Source: Henriciella mobilis
GTDB lineage: Bacteria > Pseudomonadota > Alphaproteobacteria > Caulobacterales > Hyphomonadaceae
Assembly (NCBI RefSeq): GCF_003576315.1
Contig: NZ_QWFZ01000036.1
Coordinates: 1 to 64,000, forward strand
Length of the DNA stretch: 64,000 nucleotides
Reading direction: 5' to 3'
Shown here: positions 36,198 through 45,174 of the stretch, piece by piece
Layout of the letters: each line of letters starts with the position of its first letter
Numbering within the stretch: position 1 is the stretch's first letter
Program-made: the position numbers and the translations under genes
Notes under the pieces: model-generated
The model's input: only the letters and a program-made list of their open reading frames with translations
Databases searched by the model: none
Told to the model about the DNA's origin: nothing

Positions 36198-37047
36198 TTT
36201 TCACAAAATCTTCGACGAAGTCGTCATTCCGGCCGTCCGGCACCCCGGTGAACCAGCCACCACGTACATGCCGGCGGACGGCTCGGTCATTTGTGGCGAC
36301 AGCGGCCGAGTGCCAGAGATAGGCGTCATGGAACAGGACATCGCCTGCTTCGCAATAGACGGCAATCTCACCCGGCGCCTTTTCGAAGGCGAGGGGCATA
36401 TCATAGGGCGGTGGCTCGCTCGTATGGCCGCCCACTGGTTTCGACTGCGCCGGAACCGGCGCATTGTTGGCATTCCTGAACGGGGCAGGCGTTGCCCATT
36501 TATGCGACCCTGGCACCACTCTGAGAAATCCGTTTTCAGGGCTGGTCGCGTCGATATGGATAGTGAAAGCCACAGATGGCCAGCAATCCATATGCGGGCC
36601 GCTCTGCCAGTCGGAGTGCCAGCCGATCCGGCGATAGCCGGAATTGCTGCCCCCGCGTGCGTCCTGGTAAACAGCCCCGAACCTTGAATGCTCGCGCAAG
36701 TGACCGCCTGGCACCCATTTCTCCATCAGTGCCGTGATTGCCGGGTGGAGGATTGCCGCGCGCGTCGCGGGCGAGACTTCAGTGATGTACTGTACATAAT
36801 TGGCGAAGCGTTTCTCGCCATTGACGGCATCGTCCAGAAGGACGGAATTGCCATGGCGGGGATCAAGCTTGCCCTCGATGACACCGGTCTGTGCGTCGAC
36901 GCATTCATTGGTAAGGCGTTCGAGATCGGCCGGTTGGTAGAGGCCGCGCAGAATGGCGAATCCATGCTCTCGGAAAAACGCGTCCAGGGCGTCCAGCTCA
37001 TCGGCATGAAAGACGCCGATATTGGTATTGATGCTGCCTGTCTTCAT
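36184..37047 (-). CDS. Phytanoyl-CoA dioxygenase-family Fe(II)/2-oxoglutarate oxygenase
   Basis: 287 residues, no signal peptide. The iron ligands are His and Asp in GWHSDW (about 143-148) and the distal His in DAYLWHSAAV (about 245); the 2-oxoglutarate Arg is likely in RRHVRGGWFTGV. The family hydroxylates or demethylates many small molecules. Upstream of adenosine deaminase and next to a nucleoside transporter, a modified nucleoside or base is a reasonable substrate, but this is inference. Confidence 0.88.
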   Translation of the reverse strand: MKTGSINTNIGVFHADELDALDAFFREHGFAILRGLYQPADLERLTNECVDAQTGVIEGKLDPRHGNSVLLDDAVNGEKRFANYVQYITEVSPATRAAILHPAITALMEKWVPGGHLREHSRFGAVYQDARGGSNSGYRRIGWHSDWQSGPHMDCWPSVAFTIHIDATSPENGFLRVVPGSHKWATPAPFRNANNAPVPAQSKPVGGHTSEPPPYDMPLAFEKAPGEIAVYCEAGDVLFHDAYLWHSAAVATNDRAVRRHVRGGWFTGVPDGRNDDFVEDFVKNAAR

Positions 37048-37300
37048 GGTCGGAATCCCGAAATAGCCGCTCTATTTATTCGTCCGTTTAAACGTATCCC
37101 CAAGCGGATGCATTGGTATTCAGACCGCCCTGAGCGTCCGTCCTCAGGCATGCCGGATTCGTTTCCACGATAGCAGTGCATTGCCCAAGCTTTGGTCAAG
37201 GCACAGCGATAGACCGTCGCATATGTCGAGTCACACTCGACCGGCCAGGCGTTCACTGGGAGCAGTTAAGCGTCCGAATTTTTCGACTGATGAGGGGCCG

Positions 37301-38569
37301 GTGGCGTATTCGTTTGATAATCTCCGGAGCCTCTTCGGTTTCTGCCTGATCCTCGGTCTTGCCTGGCTCTTCTCGAGTGGGCGCAAGCAGGTGCCTTTTC
37401 GTACGGTCGGCATTGCGATCGCGCTTCAGGTTGTCTTCGCGGCGCTGATGTTCAATGTCCCGCCCTTGCGGGCAGCGTTGCAATCGATCGCTGCCGGACT
37501 TGGCGTGTTGCTGCAGGCCACGGGTGAGGGGACTCAGTTCGTCTTCGGCTATCTCGCCGGCGGTCCGGCGCCCTTCGACACCGTTGAGCCGGCGAACAAT
37601 TTCGTCCTGGCTCTGCAGATCCTGCCGCTGATGATCGTCGTCTCCGCGCTTTCAGCGGTGCTCTGGAAATGGGGCATCCTGGAGAGGCTGTGCCGGGGCA
37701 TCGGCTATGTCCTGAATCGCACGCTCGGCCTGTCGGGCCCGATTGGGCTGGGAACCGCGGCTAGCATCTTCCTCGGCATGGTCGAGGCACCAATGATTGT
37801 TCGACCTTACCTGATGCGCATGTCGAGGGCCGACATTTTCCTCATCATGACTGCCGCCATGGCAACAGTCGCGGGGACGGTCATGGCGCTTTACATCGCC
37901 CTTCTGCAGACAACGATCCCTGAGGCGCCGTCGCATGTCATCGTTGCCTCGTTTATGGCAGCTCCGGCGGCGATTGCGATTGCCCGCGTCATCCAGCCAC
38001 CCGGGGACTCCGGTGTCATCCAGGATGAAAAGCCGCCGCCCCGCCTTTATCAGTCCACCATGGACGCCTTTGCGCGCGGCGTTCAGGACGGTGTGAACGT
38101 TTTCATCTATGTGATTGCCATGATCATCGTGTCGGTTGCGGTGATCGCTCTGGCCGATATCGCCCTGGCCGCTTGGCTGCCGGATGTGAATGGGGCACCG
38201 GTAACGGCCGGGCGTCTTCTTGGTTGGCTGCTCTCGCCCTTCATGTATCTCCTCGGCATCCCCTGGCAGGACAGCGTCGACGCGGGCCGGCTTGTCGGAA
38301 TCAAGATCGTCCTGAACGAGTTGCTCGCCTTCATCGATCTCTCCGGTATCCCGCTCGAGGACATGGAGCCCCGTAGCCGGATGATGATGATTTACATGCT
38401 CTGCGGCTTTGCCAATTTCGGCGCGCTCGCCATCATGATCGGCGGGCTGTCAGCCATGTGCCCCGAGCGGCGGCAGGACTTTCTCGACCTCGGCATAAAG
38501 AGCATGTGGGCCGGCATCATGGCCAATCTTCTCAATGGCACGCTGATGGGAATCGTCCTGACGGCCTGA
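37301..38569 (+). CDS. Concentrative nucleoside transporter (CNT/NupC family)
   Basis: 422 residues from a GTG at 37301 with GAGGGG upstream. Longer starts (ATG 37223, TTG 37181) add a basic, Pro-rich segment not typical of the family. About ten helices and family motifs are seen: GFCLILGLAWLFS, FVFGYLAGG, ILPLMIVVSALSAVLW, FLGMVEAPMIVRPYL, and GIKIVLNELLAFIDL with GFANFGALAIMIGGLS near the end. It imports nucleosides with Na+ or H+ through the inner membrane, downstream of the surface enzymes in this island. Confidence 0.93.
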   Translation: MAYSFDNLRSLFGFCLILGLAWLFSSGRKQVPFRTVGIAIALQVVFAALMFNVPPLRAALQSIAAGLGVLLQATGEGTQFVFGYLAGGPAPFDTVEPANNFVLALQILPLMIVVSALSAVLWKWGILERLCRGIGYVLNRTLGLSGPIGLGTAASIFLGMVEAPMIVRPYLMRMSRADIFLIMTAAMATVAGTVMALYIALLQTTIPEAPSHVIVASFMAAPAAIAIARVIQPPGDSGVIQDEKPPPRLYQSTMDAFARGVQDGVNVFIYVIAMIIVSVAVIALADIALAAWLPDVNGAPVTAGRLLGWLLSPFMYLLGIPWQDSVDAGRLVGIKIVLNELLAFIDLSGIPLEDMEPRSRMMMIYMLCGFANFGALAIMIGGLSAMCPERRQDFLDLGIKSMWAGIMANLLNGTLMGIVLTA

Positions 38570-38576
38570 AGTCCGC

Positions 38577-40334
38577 TTAGAGAGAGCAGTCCTCGGCCGG
38601 AACCTCCGTCCGCGTCCATTGCAGGCCTTGCGCAGGCTTGGTCCACGGAACGTATTCGACAGAACGCTTTTCGTCCTCCCGTTCGATTTCAAGCATCACG
38701 GGGCTCCCGGGCGGGGCGTCTTCAGCCGCCTCCAGGGCGTCCGGGTTTGCGATGATGTCAAAACGCTGCAAACCGGCAGCGTCTGCCGGAGATCCGGGCG
38801 TCACTGGCCCGATCCGGGTGCGGCCGTTCTCATCCTCATAAGGGCGAAATCCGCGTGCGAAGTTGCTTAGCGTCTGCATCTCGCCTTCGAAGCAGGGGCC
38901 AAACAGGTCTGCCGGCAGTCCAAGCGGTGCGCCGGCCATCATCGCGTCGAAAGCCGCGCCTTCAGCTTCGCCCAGCGTATCAGTCAGAACTTCGCGCCAG
39001 AAGGCGACCGGATCGTCGGCGCTGTCGCGCTCGTCAATGAAGCGGAAGATCAGGTCATCGACCCGCTGCCTTCCTTCCGTCGCCTGGCGCCTGCGATAGT
39101 CCAGCAGGGCGAAGTAGAGCGGCCCGCGATTATAGGGAACGAGCTGTGCGTTGGAGTCCGAAAAGAAGAGGCGCGTCACCTCTTCATTCGACAGGCCGCT
39201 CTGCGGATTGGTGTAATAGTTCAGGGCATGCGCGTTGAAGGCTTCGATGTAGTCCTCGAGGCTGGTCAACCCTGCGCGATGAGGCAGAACGATGGTGTAG
39301 TAAGACGTTGCGCCCTCTGAGTACCATTGCTGGCCGCCCGCTCCGCCGCCATCGCCATAGCCGCCAACAAAGTGGTGAATGGCTTCGTGAGCGAGTAGCG
39401 AGCGGACTTCCGCCGGATCGCGGTCTTCGCCTTCGACGGTGCCGAAGATGAAGGAGTTGTACCCGCCGCCACCGCCGCCCTGGAACCGCTCTGTCGTACG
39501 CATGAAGACCCTGAAGGCATCGACATCCTGGCCGAAGAAGTCGACGAAATACGCATAGGCCTGCTGCGTCCAGGCCGCCGCGCCTTCCAGGTCAAACGCG
39601 GCCGGGGTCATCCAGTAGACGACGAATTCGCCTTCGCCGCTTTCTGGCTGGCTTTTCAGGGGGCCGGCCATGAAGAAGGTATTGTTGAGGTTCTGTTGGG
39701 TGACCTCTGCCTCGACATTGCCGAGCCCTATGCTGGAGGCAGCGCGGGCTCCGGCCGGCATGTCATCGAGGTTCCAGTCTACGCGAACCGTCCGCGGCCA
39801 GCCAGCGACCGGCAGAGCGAGCATCGTATTGCCCGAACCATAGACGCCCCAGAGTTCGGTCCGCGTGTCGATCAATGGGCCGGGCCGGGTGCTTGGTGTG
39901 ATCACTCGCGGTGCCAGCTTATAGCGGACCTCGACATTGCCGGCGGTATCGCGCTCGAGAATCCATCGACGGTCCTGACGAAAGTCCGAAGGGTCTTCCG
40001 GATCTTCCTCAATCCGCATTGCAATCGTCCCCAGACTGTCGCTGGCGGTGAGGCTGTTTGGGTCCGACAGCGCGCTGGGGGCCATCACCCTTACGATGGC
40101 CATGGAAAGGAAGGTGTCGCCCTCCTTCAGGCCTGGCGCCGGGAGAGTCATGGCAACATCGATGGATGAGACCTTGTCACCCCCATCGAGGCGCGGTGCG
40201 ATCGAAATCGTCATGGCGTCCTGGCCCGCTGGCTCGTTCACCGGCGCAGAGGAACCGGTGCACCCGGCTGCAGCCAGACATGCCATCGCGATGCAGGCGA
40301 GAACGGCAGGGATACAGCGCATTGGAACAGACAT
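38577..40334 (-). CDS. M61-like lipoprotein metallopeptidase with PDZ domain
   Basis: 585 residues from the ATG at 40334 (GAGGGC ribosome site 8 bases before). The lipobox is LAAAGC. After a beta-rich N-terminal half, the zinc motif HEAIH is at residues 316-320, with the third ligand Glu in WYSEGATSYY. A C-terminal PDZ-like domain contains IGPVTPGSPADAAGLQRFD. The layout is that of glycyl aminopeptidases of family M61. The Gly-rich loop before the zinc site (QGGGGGGYNSF) is the substrate-amide loop of the family. It should trim peptides at the outer membrane. Confidence 0.87.
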   Translation of the reverse strand: MSVPMRCIPAVLACIAMACLAAAGCTGSSAPVNEPAGQDAMTISIAPRLDGGDKVSSIDVAMTLPAPGLKEGDTFLSMAIVRVMAPSALSDPNSLTASDSLGTIAMRIEEDPEDPSDFRQDRRWILERDTAGNVEVRYKLAPRVITPSTRPGPLIDTRTELWGVYGSGNTMLALPVAGWPRTVRVDWNLDDMPAGARAASSIGLGNVEAEVTQQNLNNTFFMAGPLKSQPESGEGEFVVYWMTPAAFDLEGAAAWTQQAYAYFVDFFGQDVDAFRVFMRTTERFQGGGGGGYNSFIFGTVEGEDRDPAEVRSLLAHEAIHHFVGGYGDGGGAGGQQWYSEGATSYYTIVLPHRAGLTSLEDYIEAFNAHALNYYTNPQSGLSNEEVTRLFFSDSNAQLVPYNRGPLYFALLDYRRRQATEGRQRVDDLIFRFIDERDSADDPVAFWREVLTDTLGEAEGAAFDAMMAGAPLGLPADLFGPCFEGEMQTLSNFARGFRPYEDENGRTRIGPVTPGSPADAAGLQRFDIIANPDALEAAEDAPPGSPVMLEIEREDEKRSVEYVPWTKPAQGLQWTRTEVPAEDCSL

Positions 40335-40625
40335 CAGCAGGCCCTCATTGACGAATGTCCAGTCTAGGCGGTGAGCCCGCAATGTTTAGTCGAATGCCAT
40401 CGTCTTTTGTTTTTGGCTGAATGGATTATGCGAGCAAAGACTTGATAGCGCATTGGAACGACGGAAGTTGGCGTAGGCCGCAAGAGGTATGCGCCCAGCC
40501 GCAAGGTTTCGATGAAATCATGCCGCGCTCGCTGGAAAGGTGGGCTGGTTCGAATAGCATTTGTTTGTCCGTCGTGTGAAAAAGCTTTCGATGAGCAGGC
40601 AGGACCATTCGGGACTGGAGTGACG
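40335..40625. promoter_or_regulatory. Divergent region between the two M61-like peptidase genes
   Basis: 291 bases with no convincing gene. A 12-base direct repeat (GCGCATTGGAAC) occurs at the start of the PDZ-peptidase gene and again at about 40448-40459. The ribosome sites of both genes are at its edges. No clear palindrome was seen. Confidence 0.3.
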
Positions 40626-42278
40626 ATGCAAGCGGTAAATGAGGCGTTCAGCGAGCAGAAATGGAGCCGTCTTGTTGAGGTCGGCGTGCTGACAATCCCC
40701 GGTATCATCCTGGTGTCCTGCCAGATGGCCGAGCCCAAGGTTGAGACACCGCCTCCGGCCATCGCCTCAACACCCGCGGTCGAGCTGGTCGCTGGAGCTG
40801 ATACGCCGCTTTATGCCCTGACGCTCAAACCGGAGGTGGACGAAAATGGGGTTGTCGAAGCGATTGAAGTCAGCTCCCAGCTGACAGGCGGATTGGCTGA
40901 AGGTGAAGAGCGGCTGAAGCTGTTTGCCCCTGTCGTCTACGTCAACGTCATGGGCATTGCGGACCGGGTCACTGAGCTTGACGTCCGGGATGCGTCTGGG
41001 TCGATCGATTTCACGATTGAAGAAGATGATCCGGTGCCCGGCGGCTATCCCTATTTCAGGCACTGGACGGCAAAGAGGGACGTGACCTTTCCGGTCAGTA
41101 TCAACTATCGCGCACTCGTGCAGCCGGAAGGTGGTCCAGGTGGCCCCGCCTTCGGCATCCGCCCCTCAGCAGGCGGCATCAGCGGTGCGGGTGCAGGCTT
41201 CATGCTGGTGCCGTCCAATGCCGCCTCGCAGGAATCCATCCTCGAATGGGATCTTTCAGGCTTCGACCAGCCATCGCTTGGCGTGACGACGTTTGGTGAT
41301 GGGCGGGCCGTGGTTGAAGGTCCGCCGCCAGCCATCATGCAAGGCTGGTACATGGCCGGACCGGTCGAGCACTATCCGGATGATGTCACCGAAGGGGATT
41401 TCCACGCCTACTGGCTTGGCGATTTCCCCTTCGACGAGCGCGAGGGCATGAGCTTTACCGCGAAGATGTATGACTATTTCGAGGGCTATTTCGAACATCT
41501 CGACCCGGCACCGGAGTACCGGGTCTTCATGCGGCTTCTGCAGACCCCGCCTTATGGTGGTGGAACAGCCTTGGCGAACTCTTTCATGTTGTCGCGGGGG
41601 CCGGTCCAGCCAGAGGAAGAGAAGAACGAGGACTATGGCGACATCCGCATGGTTTTCGTCCATGAGCTGCTGCACCAATGGGTTGGTTCCGTGGAAGGCG
41701 GATCGATCGATGAGAACTGGTGGTCGGAAGGCCTGACGACCTATTACCAGTACACCTTGCCCTTCAAGGCGGGCGAGATTGCCTTCGAAGAGTACGTGGA
41801 GGGGATCAACCGCCTGAGCCGGAACTTGTACACCAATCCCGGACGCGACTGGTCGATTGCCGAAATCAAGAAAGTCGGCTTCGATGACAATGACATTCGT
41901 CACGTTCCCTATCAGCGTGGTGCACTCTATTTCGCCGATCTCGATGCCCGCATCCGGGCCGCAAGCGGTGGCGAGCGAGATCTTCACAGCTTCCTCAGCG
42001 ACGTATTTGTCGCGCGTGAAACAGGCGACATTGCCCTGACGCCAGACAAGTGGCGTGAACTCGTCAGAGAGCAGACTGGCGAGGACGAGACAGCGTTCCA
42101 CAAGGCCCTGCATGTCGATGGTATGGTGTTCTTTCCAGCTGCTGGCAGCTTCGGGCCGTGCGTCGTTGGCGAGCGGGTCACGCTTGAACGGGACGGTGAA
42201 AGCTTTGACGCGATGCAGTGGCTGCCAGCCAGCGATGCAGACCCCAAGACCTGCCGGTTTGTGACGAACGAGGACTAG
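40626..42278 (+). CDS. M61-like lipoprotein metallopeptidase without PDZ domain
   Basis: 550 residues from the ATG at 40626, preceded by CTGGAG. An earlier ATG adds 38 residues before the signal peptide and is rejected. The lipobox is LVSC (Cys about 32). The zinc motif HELLHQWVG is at residues 346-354 and Glu368 lies in NWWSEGL. Overall it parallels the divergent gene at 38577-40334 but lacks the C-terminal PDZ domain, so the two are diverged paralogues. The substrate is likely short peptides. Confidence 0.87.
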   Translation: MQAVNEAFSEQKWSRLVEVGVLTIPGIILVSCQMAEPKVETPPPAIASTPAVELVAGADTPLYALTLKPEVDENGVVEAIEVSSQLTGGLAEGEERLKLFAPVVYVNVMGIADRVTELDVRDASGSIDFTIEEDDPVPGGYPYFRHWTAKRDVTFPVSINYRALVQPEGGPGGPAFGIRPSAGGISGAGAGFMLVPSNAASQESILEWDLSGFDQPSLGVTTFGDGRAVVEGPPPAIMQGWYMAGPVEHYPDDVTEGDFHAYWLGDFPFDEREGMSFTAKMYDYFEGYFEHLDPAPEYRVFMRLLQTPPYGGGTALANSFMLSRGPVQPEEEKNEDYGDIRMVFVHELLHQWVGSVEGGSIDENWWSEGLTTYYQYTLPFKAGEIAFEEYVEGINRLSRNLYTNPGRDWSIAEIKKVGFDDNDIRHVPYQRGALYFADLDARIRAASGGERDLHSFLSDVFVARETGDIALTPDKWRELVREQTGEDETAFHKALHVDGMVFFPAAGSFGPCVVGERVTLERDGESFDAMQWLPASDADPKTCRFVTNED

Positions 42279-42458
42279 TCCAACGCATCACACAACAGGA
42301 ATGGGCTTTTCAAGCGGGGCCGCCTTTCAGAACAATTATGCGCTCGGACCGTTCTGTCCGTCGCGCTTTGCATAAAAATTCTTGGCGCGGGCCGTAAGGT
42401 CAGTTCGTGATCAGGTCTGCGGTTGTTTCGGGTCCTGGCCCGGCAGGCACGTTAAAGA

Positions 42459-43652
42459 ATGGGGTCAGCGATCGTGGATGCTTCAAGTCTGGAAATGGAA
42501 GCGGCGGGCTGGATCAGTTATCCGCATTGGGTGCAGGATGCTCTGGCCCTGATGCGTAATGGCGCGCCCGGCAAGATCGGCCTGTTCGAAAGCTCGGTGC
42601 CTGAACCGTCCGCAATGCTGGCTGACACGGTATCGGCGGCTTTCCGCAATGGACCTCCAGCAACTTACCAGAGCGTCTTCATGCGAAACAATCCGGACCT
42701 CGCGCTCCGGCTTGGCGAGCGCTATGGCGTGGCTGCTGAACAGATCATCTGTACCACTGGGGCGACCTCGGCGGTCCAGCTCATCTATGCGGGGCTTCTC
42801 AACCGCGACGATCATATCCTGATCGAGCGCCCGGGCTTCGACATGTTTGCCAATTATGCGCTGGATGCCGAGATCGAGATCGGTTTCTTCGACCGTCCGG
42901 CTCCGGATTTTTCGCTGTCCGTCGATGCGGTGCTTTCGGCGCTGACCGCCAAGACCAGAATGGTCGTGGTCACCAACCTTCATAATCCCAGCGGGGCGCT
43001 TGTTACTGATGAGACGCTGTCGGAGCTTGCCGATGCGCTTCAGGAACGTGGCGTCTACCTCCTCATCGACGAGGTTTACCGCGACTATTACGACGCTGAG
43101 CCTTGCCGGTTCGATGTCTCACGCCATTCGAATGCCATCCGCGTCAACAGCATGACTAAGATCTTCGGTCTGAGCAGTGTTCGATGCGGCTGGATGATTG
43201 CGGCGGGCCGGACGCTGGAGCAGCTGAAGGCGTATCGCGACCGGGTCGACTTTGCCGTGTCGAAGCTTTCACATTCCATAGCCGCCGAAGTGTTTGCCCG
43301 GGCGCATGATTTCGATCGGTGGCGGACGGGGCACATGGATGCAGCCATGCCGGTCGCGGAATCGGCATTCAGCGAATTGAGCGCTGCCGAGCTCGTCGAG
43401 CTGTCCATGCCTTTGCAGGGGTGCGTTTGCTTTGCGCGCGTCGTCGGCGTCGAGGATACGGTGGCGCTTTCGCGCTGGCTGATTGCCAGTCATGGGGTCG
43501 TTGTCGTGCCGGGCGAATGCTTCGGTATGGCCGGTCATATTCGCATTGGTTATGCTCTGGACGAATCGCGCCTGAGCGCCGGACTCGACCGGCTCTCCAG
43601 CGGTCTGAAGGAGTACCGCAAGCAGAATGCGAAAAGCCAGCGGATTGCCTGA
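42459..43652 (+). CDS. Class I/II PLP aminotransferase
   Basis: 397 residues, fold I. The core landmarks are GATSAVQLIYAGLL (phosphate cup), NLHNPSGALV, LLIDEVYRDYY, and the PLP lysine in VNSMTKIFGLSSVRCGW. No signal peptide. The amino acid used cannot be told from sequence. The stop overlaps the start of the APC permease, so it probably works on an amino acid imported by that permease. Confidence 0.9.
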   Translation: MGSAIVDASSLEMEAAGWISYPHWVQDALALMRNGAPGKIGLFESSVPEPSAMLADTVSAAFRNGPPATYQSVFMRNNPDLALRLGERYGVAAEQIICTTGATSAVQLIYAGLLNRDDHILIERPGFDMFANYALDAEIEIGFFDRPAPDFSLSVDAVLSALTAKTRMVVVTNLHNPSGALVTDETLSELADALQERGVYLLIDEVYRDYYDAEPCRFDVSRHSNAIRVNSMTKIFGLSSVRCGWMIAAGRTLEQLKAYRDRVDFAVSKLSHSIAAEVFARAHDFDRWRTGHMDAAMPVAESAFSELSAAELVELSMPLQGCVCFARVVGVEDTVALSRWLIASHGVVVVPGECFGMAGHIRIGYALDESRLSAGLDRLSSGLKEYRKQNAKSQRIA

Positions 43653-44983
43653 TGGCCAAATCTGAAAACGTGTCGGTTGACCTGAAGCGGGGCGTTGGAC
43701 TCGCAGGGGTCGTCTCGCTCGGTCTTGGGACGGCGATCGGCGTTTCAGTCTTCTCCGTTCTCGCCCCCGCGACCGCACTCGCCGGTCCAGCCATGTTGAT
43801 CTCCATGCTGATCGCCATGGTGCCGATGGTCGTCTTCGGGTTCGTATATGCTTTCATGGGCGCCGCGGTGCCGGTGACGGGCGCGTCCTTTGAATGGCCA
43901 CGCCGGTTCGTCCATCCGTTCCTGGGATTCATTATAAGCTGGTTGAGGATAGCTGGCAGCACGTCTGCCGTCATTGTGCTGACCATGGTGCTCGTCTCCT
44001 ATCTCAGCACAGCCATCGAGGTCCCGCTGAAGCCGACCATGTTCGTGCTTCTGGTCGTGGTTTTCGGCATCAATCTCGTTGGCGTTTCGGCCGCGGCCGT
44101 GAGCCAGACCATCATGCTGGTCATCCTTCTCCTAACCTGCCTGATTTTCACATTTGGCAGTGTCCCGTCGATCGACCTTGCGGGGTTTCAGCCCTTCGCC
44201 AGCATGGGGGTCATGGGAATACTCACCGCTGTCCCTCTGATGATTTCCCTTTTCCTTGGTATTGAAAGCGCGACCGAGGTTGGCGGGGAAGTGCGGAATC
44301 CGGGGAGCAACATACCGCTTGGCATAACCATTTCCGTCCTGTTGACGGCGGCGGTCTATTTCGGCGTGGCTTTCGCGGCGATTGGGGTGCTTGGAAGCGA
44401 TGGGCTTGCCCAGTCTGATGCGCCGCTTCTGGATGCCGCTATCTCGTCTATGGGGACGGCAGGCCAGGTGCTGATCCTGGTCAGTGCGACAGTGGCCATC
44501 GGAAGCTCGATCAACGCGACATTCATCATCATGTCGCGCTTTCTGTACGCGATGGCAAAGGCCGATATGCTTCCATCGTCGCTGTCCAGGATTCACCAGG
44601 ATTCAGGCGTGCCCCGGCGCGCCGTTCTTCTGGCATTCGTGCTGTGTTGTCTCGGCCTTCTCATGCCGAGCAATCTCATTTTCCTTTTCCTTGCCGTGAA
44701 CATCCCGACGCTCCTCAAATACGGCGCGACCTGCCTGGCTTCACTGATGCTCTTGCGCCGCGAACCTGTGCTACATGCGCAAGCAAGTTTCCGCCCCGCA
44801 AAGCCAGTCCTTCAGGTGGCAGCCATGCTTGGTATCCTGCTGGGAGTCCTGATCATCGTGATTGGTTGGTCAGCCGATTGGCGACCCTACGCCTTGCTCG
44901 GAGGTTGGGGGCTTGCAGGCTCAATCTACTACGCCGTCAAAGCTCGCAAGAAGTCTGCTGGACGGGCCATCGCACGCGGTTGA
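43652..44983 (+). CDS. APC-family amino acid permease
   Basis: 443 residues from the ATG that overlaps the aminotransferase stop; a longer upstream frame lies inside that gene. Twelve hydrophobic helices are visible. Helix one has the family GLGTAIGVSVFSV pattern and the loop after helix six has ESATEVGGEVRNPGSNIPLG. It imports amino acids across the inner membrane, most likely the substrate of the linked aminotransferase. Confidence 0.92.
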   Translation: MAKSENVSVDLKRGVGLAGVVSLGLGTAIGVSVFSVLAPATALAGPAMLISMLIAMVPMVVFGFVYAFMGAAVPVTGASFEWPRRFVHPFLGFIISWLRIAGSTSAVIVLTMVLVSYLSTAIEVPLKPTMFVLLVVVFGINLVGVSAAAVSQTIMLVILLLTCLIFTFGSVPSIDLAGFQPFASMGVMGILTAVPLMISLFLGIESATEVGGEVRNPGSNIPLGITISVLLTAAVYFGVAFAAIGVLGSDGLAQSDAPLLDAAISSMGTAGQVLILVSATVAIGSSINATFIIMSRFLYAMAKADMLPSSLSRIHQDSGVPRRAVLLAFVLCCLGLLMPSNLIFLFLAVNIPTLLKYGATCLASLMLLRREPVLHAQASFRPAKPVLQVAAMLGILLGVLIIVIGWSADWRPYALLGGWGLAGSIYYAVKARKKSAGRAIARG

Positions 44984-45174
44984 GAACGCGTTCCACACCG
45001 GTGAAATAAATATTCCGCACACGTCGGCTGGAGAATAGTTGTTGCCGTCGCTGACGGGGAGGTCAGCCAAAAAGTATAAAAAAACCGTCATCCGGTTCCT
45101 AGCGTGGATCTGGTCAGAGAAGGTTCCGAGCCCGCGACCGGGTTCGCCAGCTGAAGTCTTGGAAGGGGAATACC

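Noticed and set aside
45050-45067. Hairpin GCTGAC/GTCAGC as terminator of the APC permease gene
   Set aside because: It is followed by A-rich rather than T-rich sequence on the plus strand, so it does not fit an intrinsic terminator.
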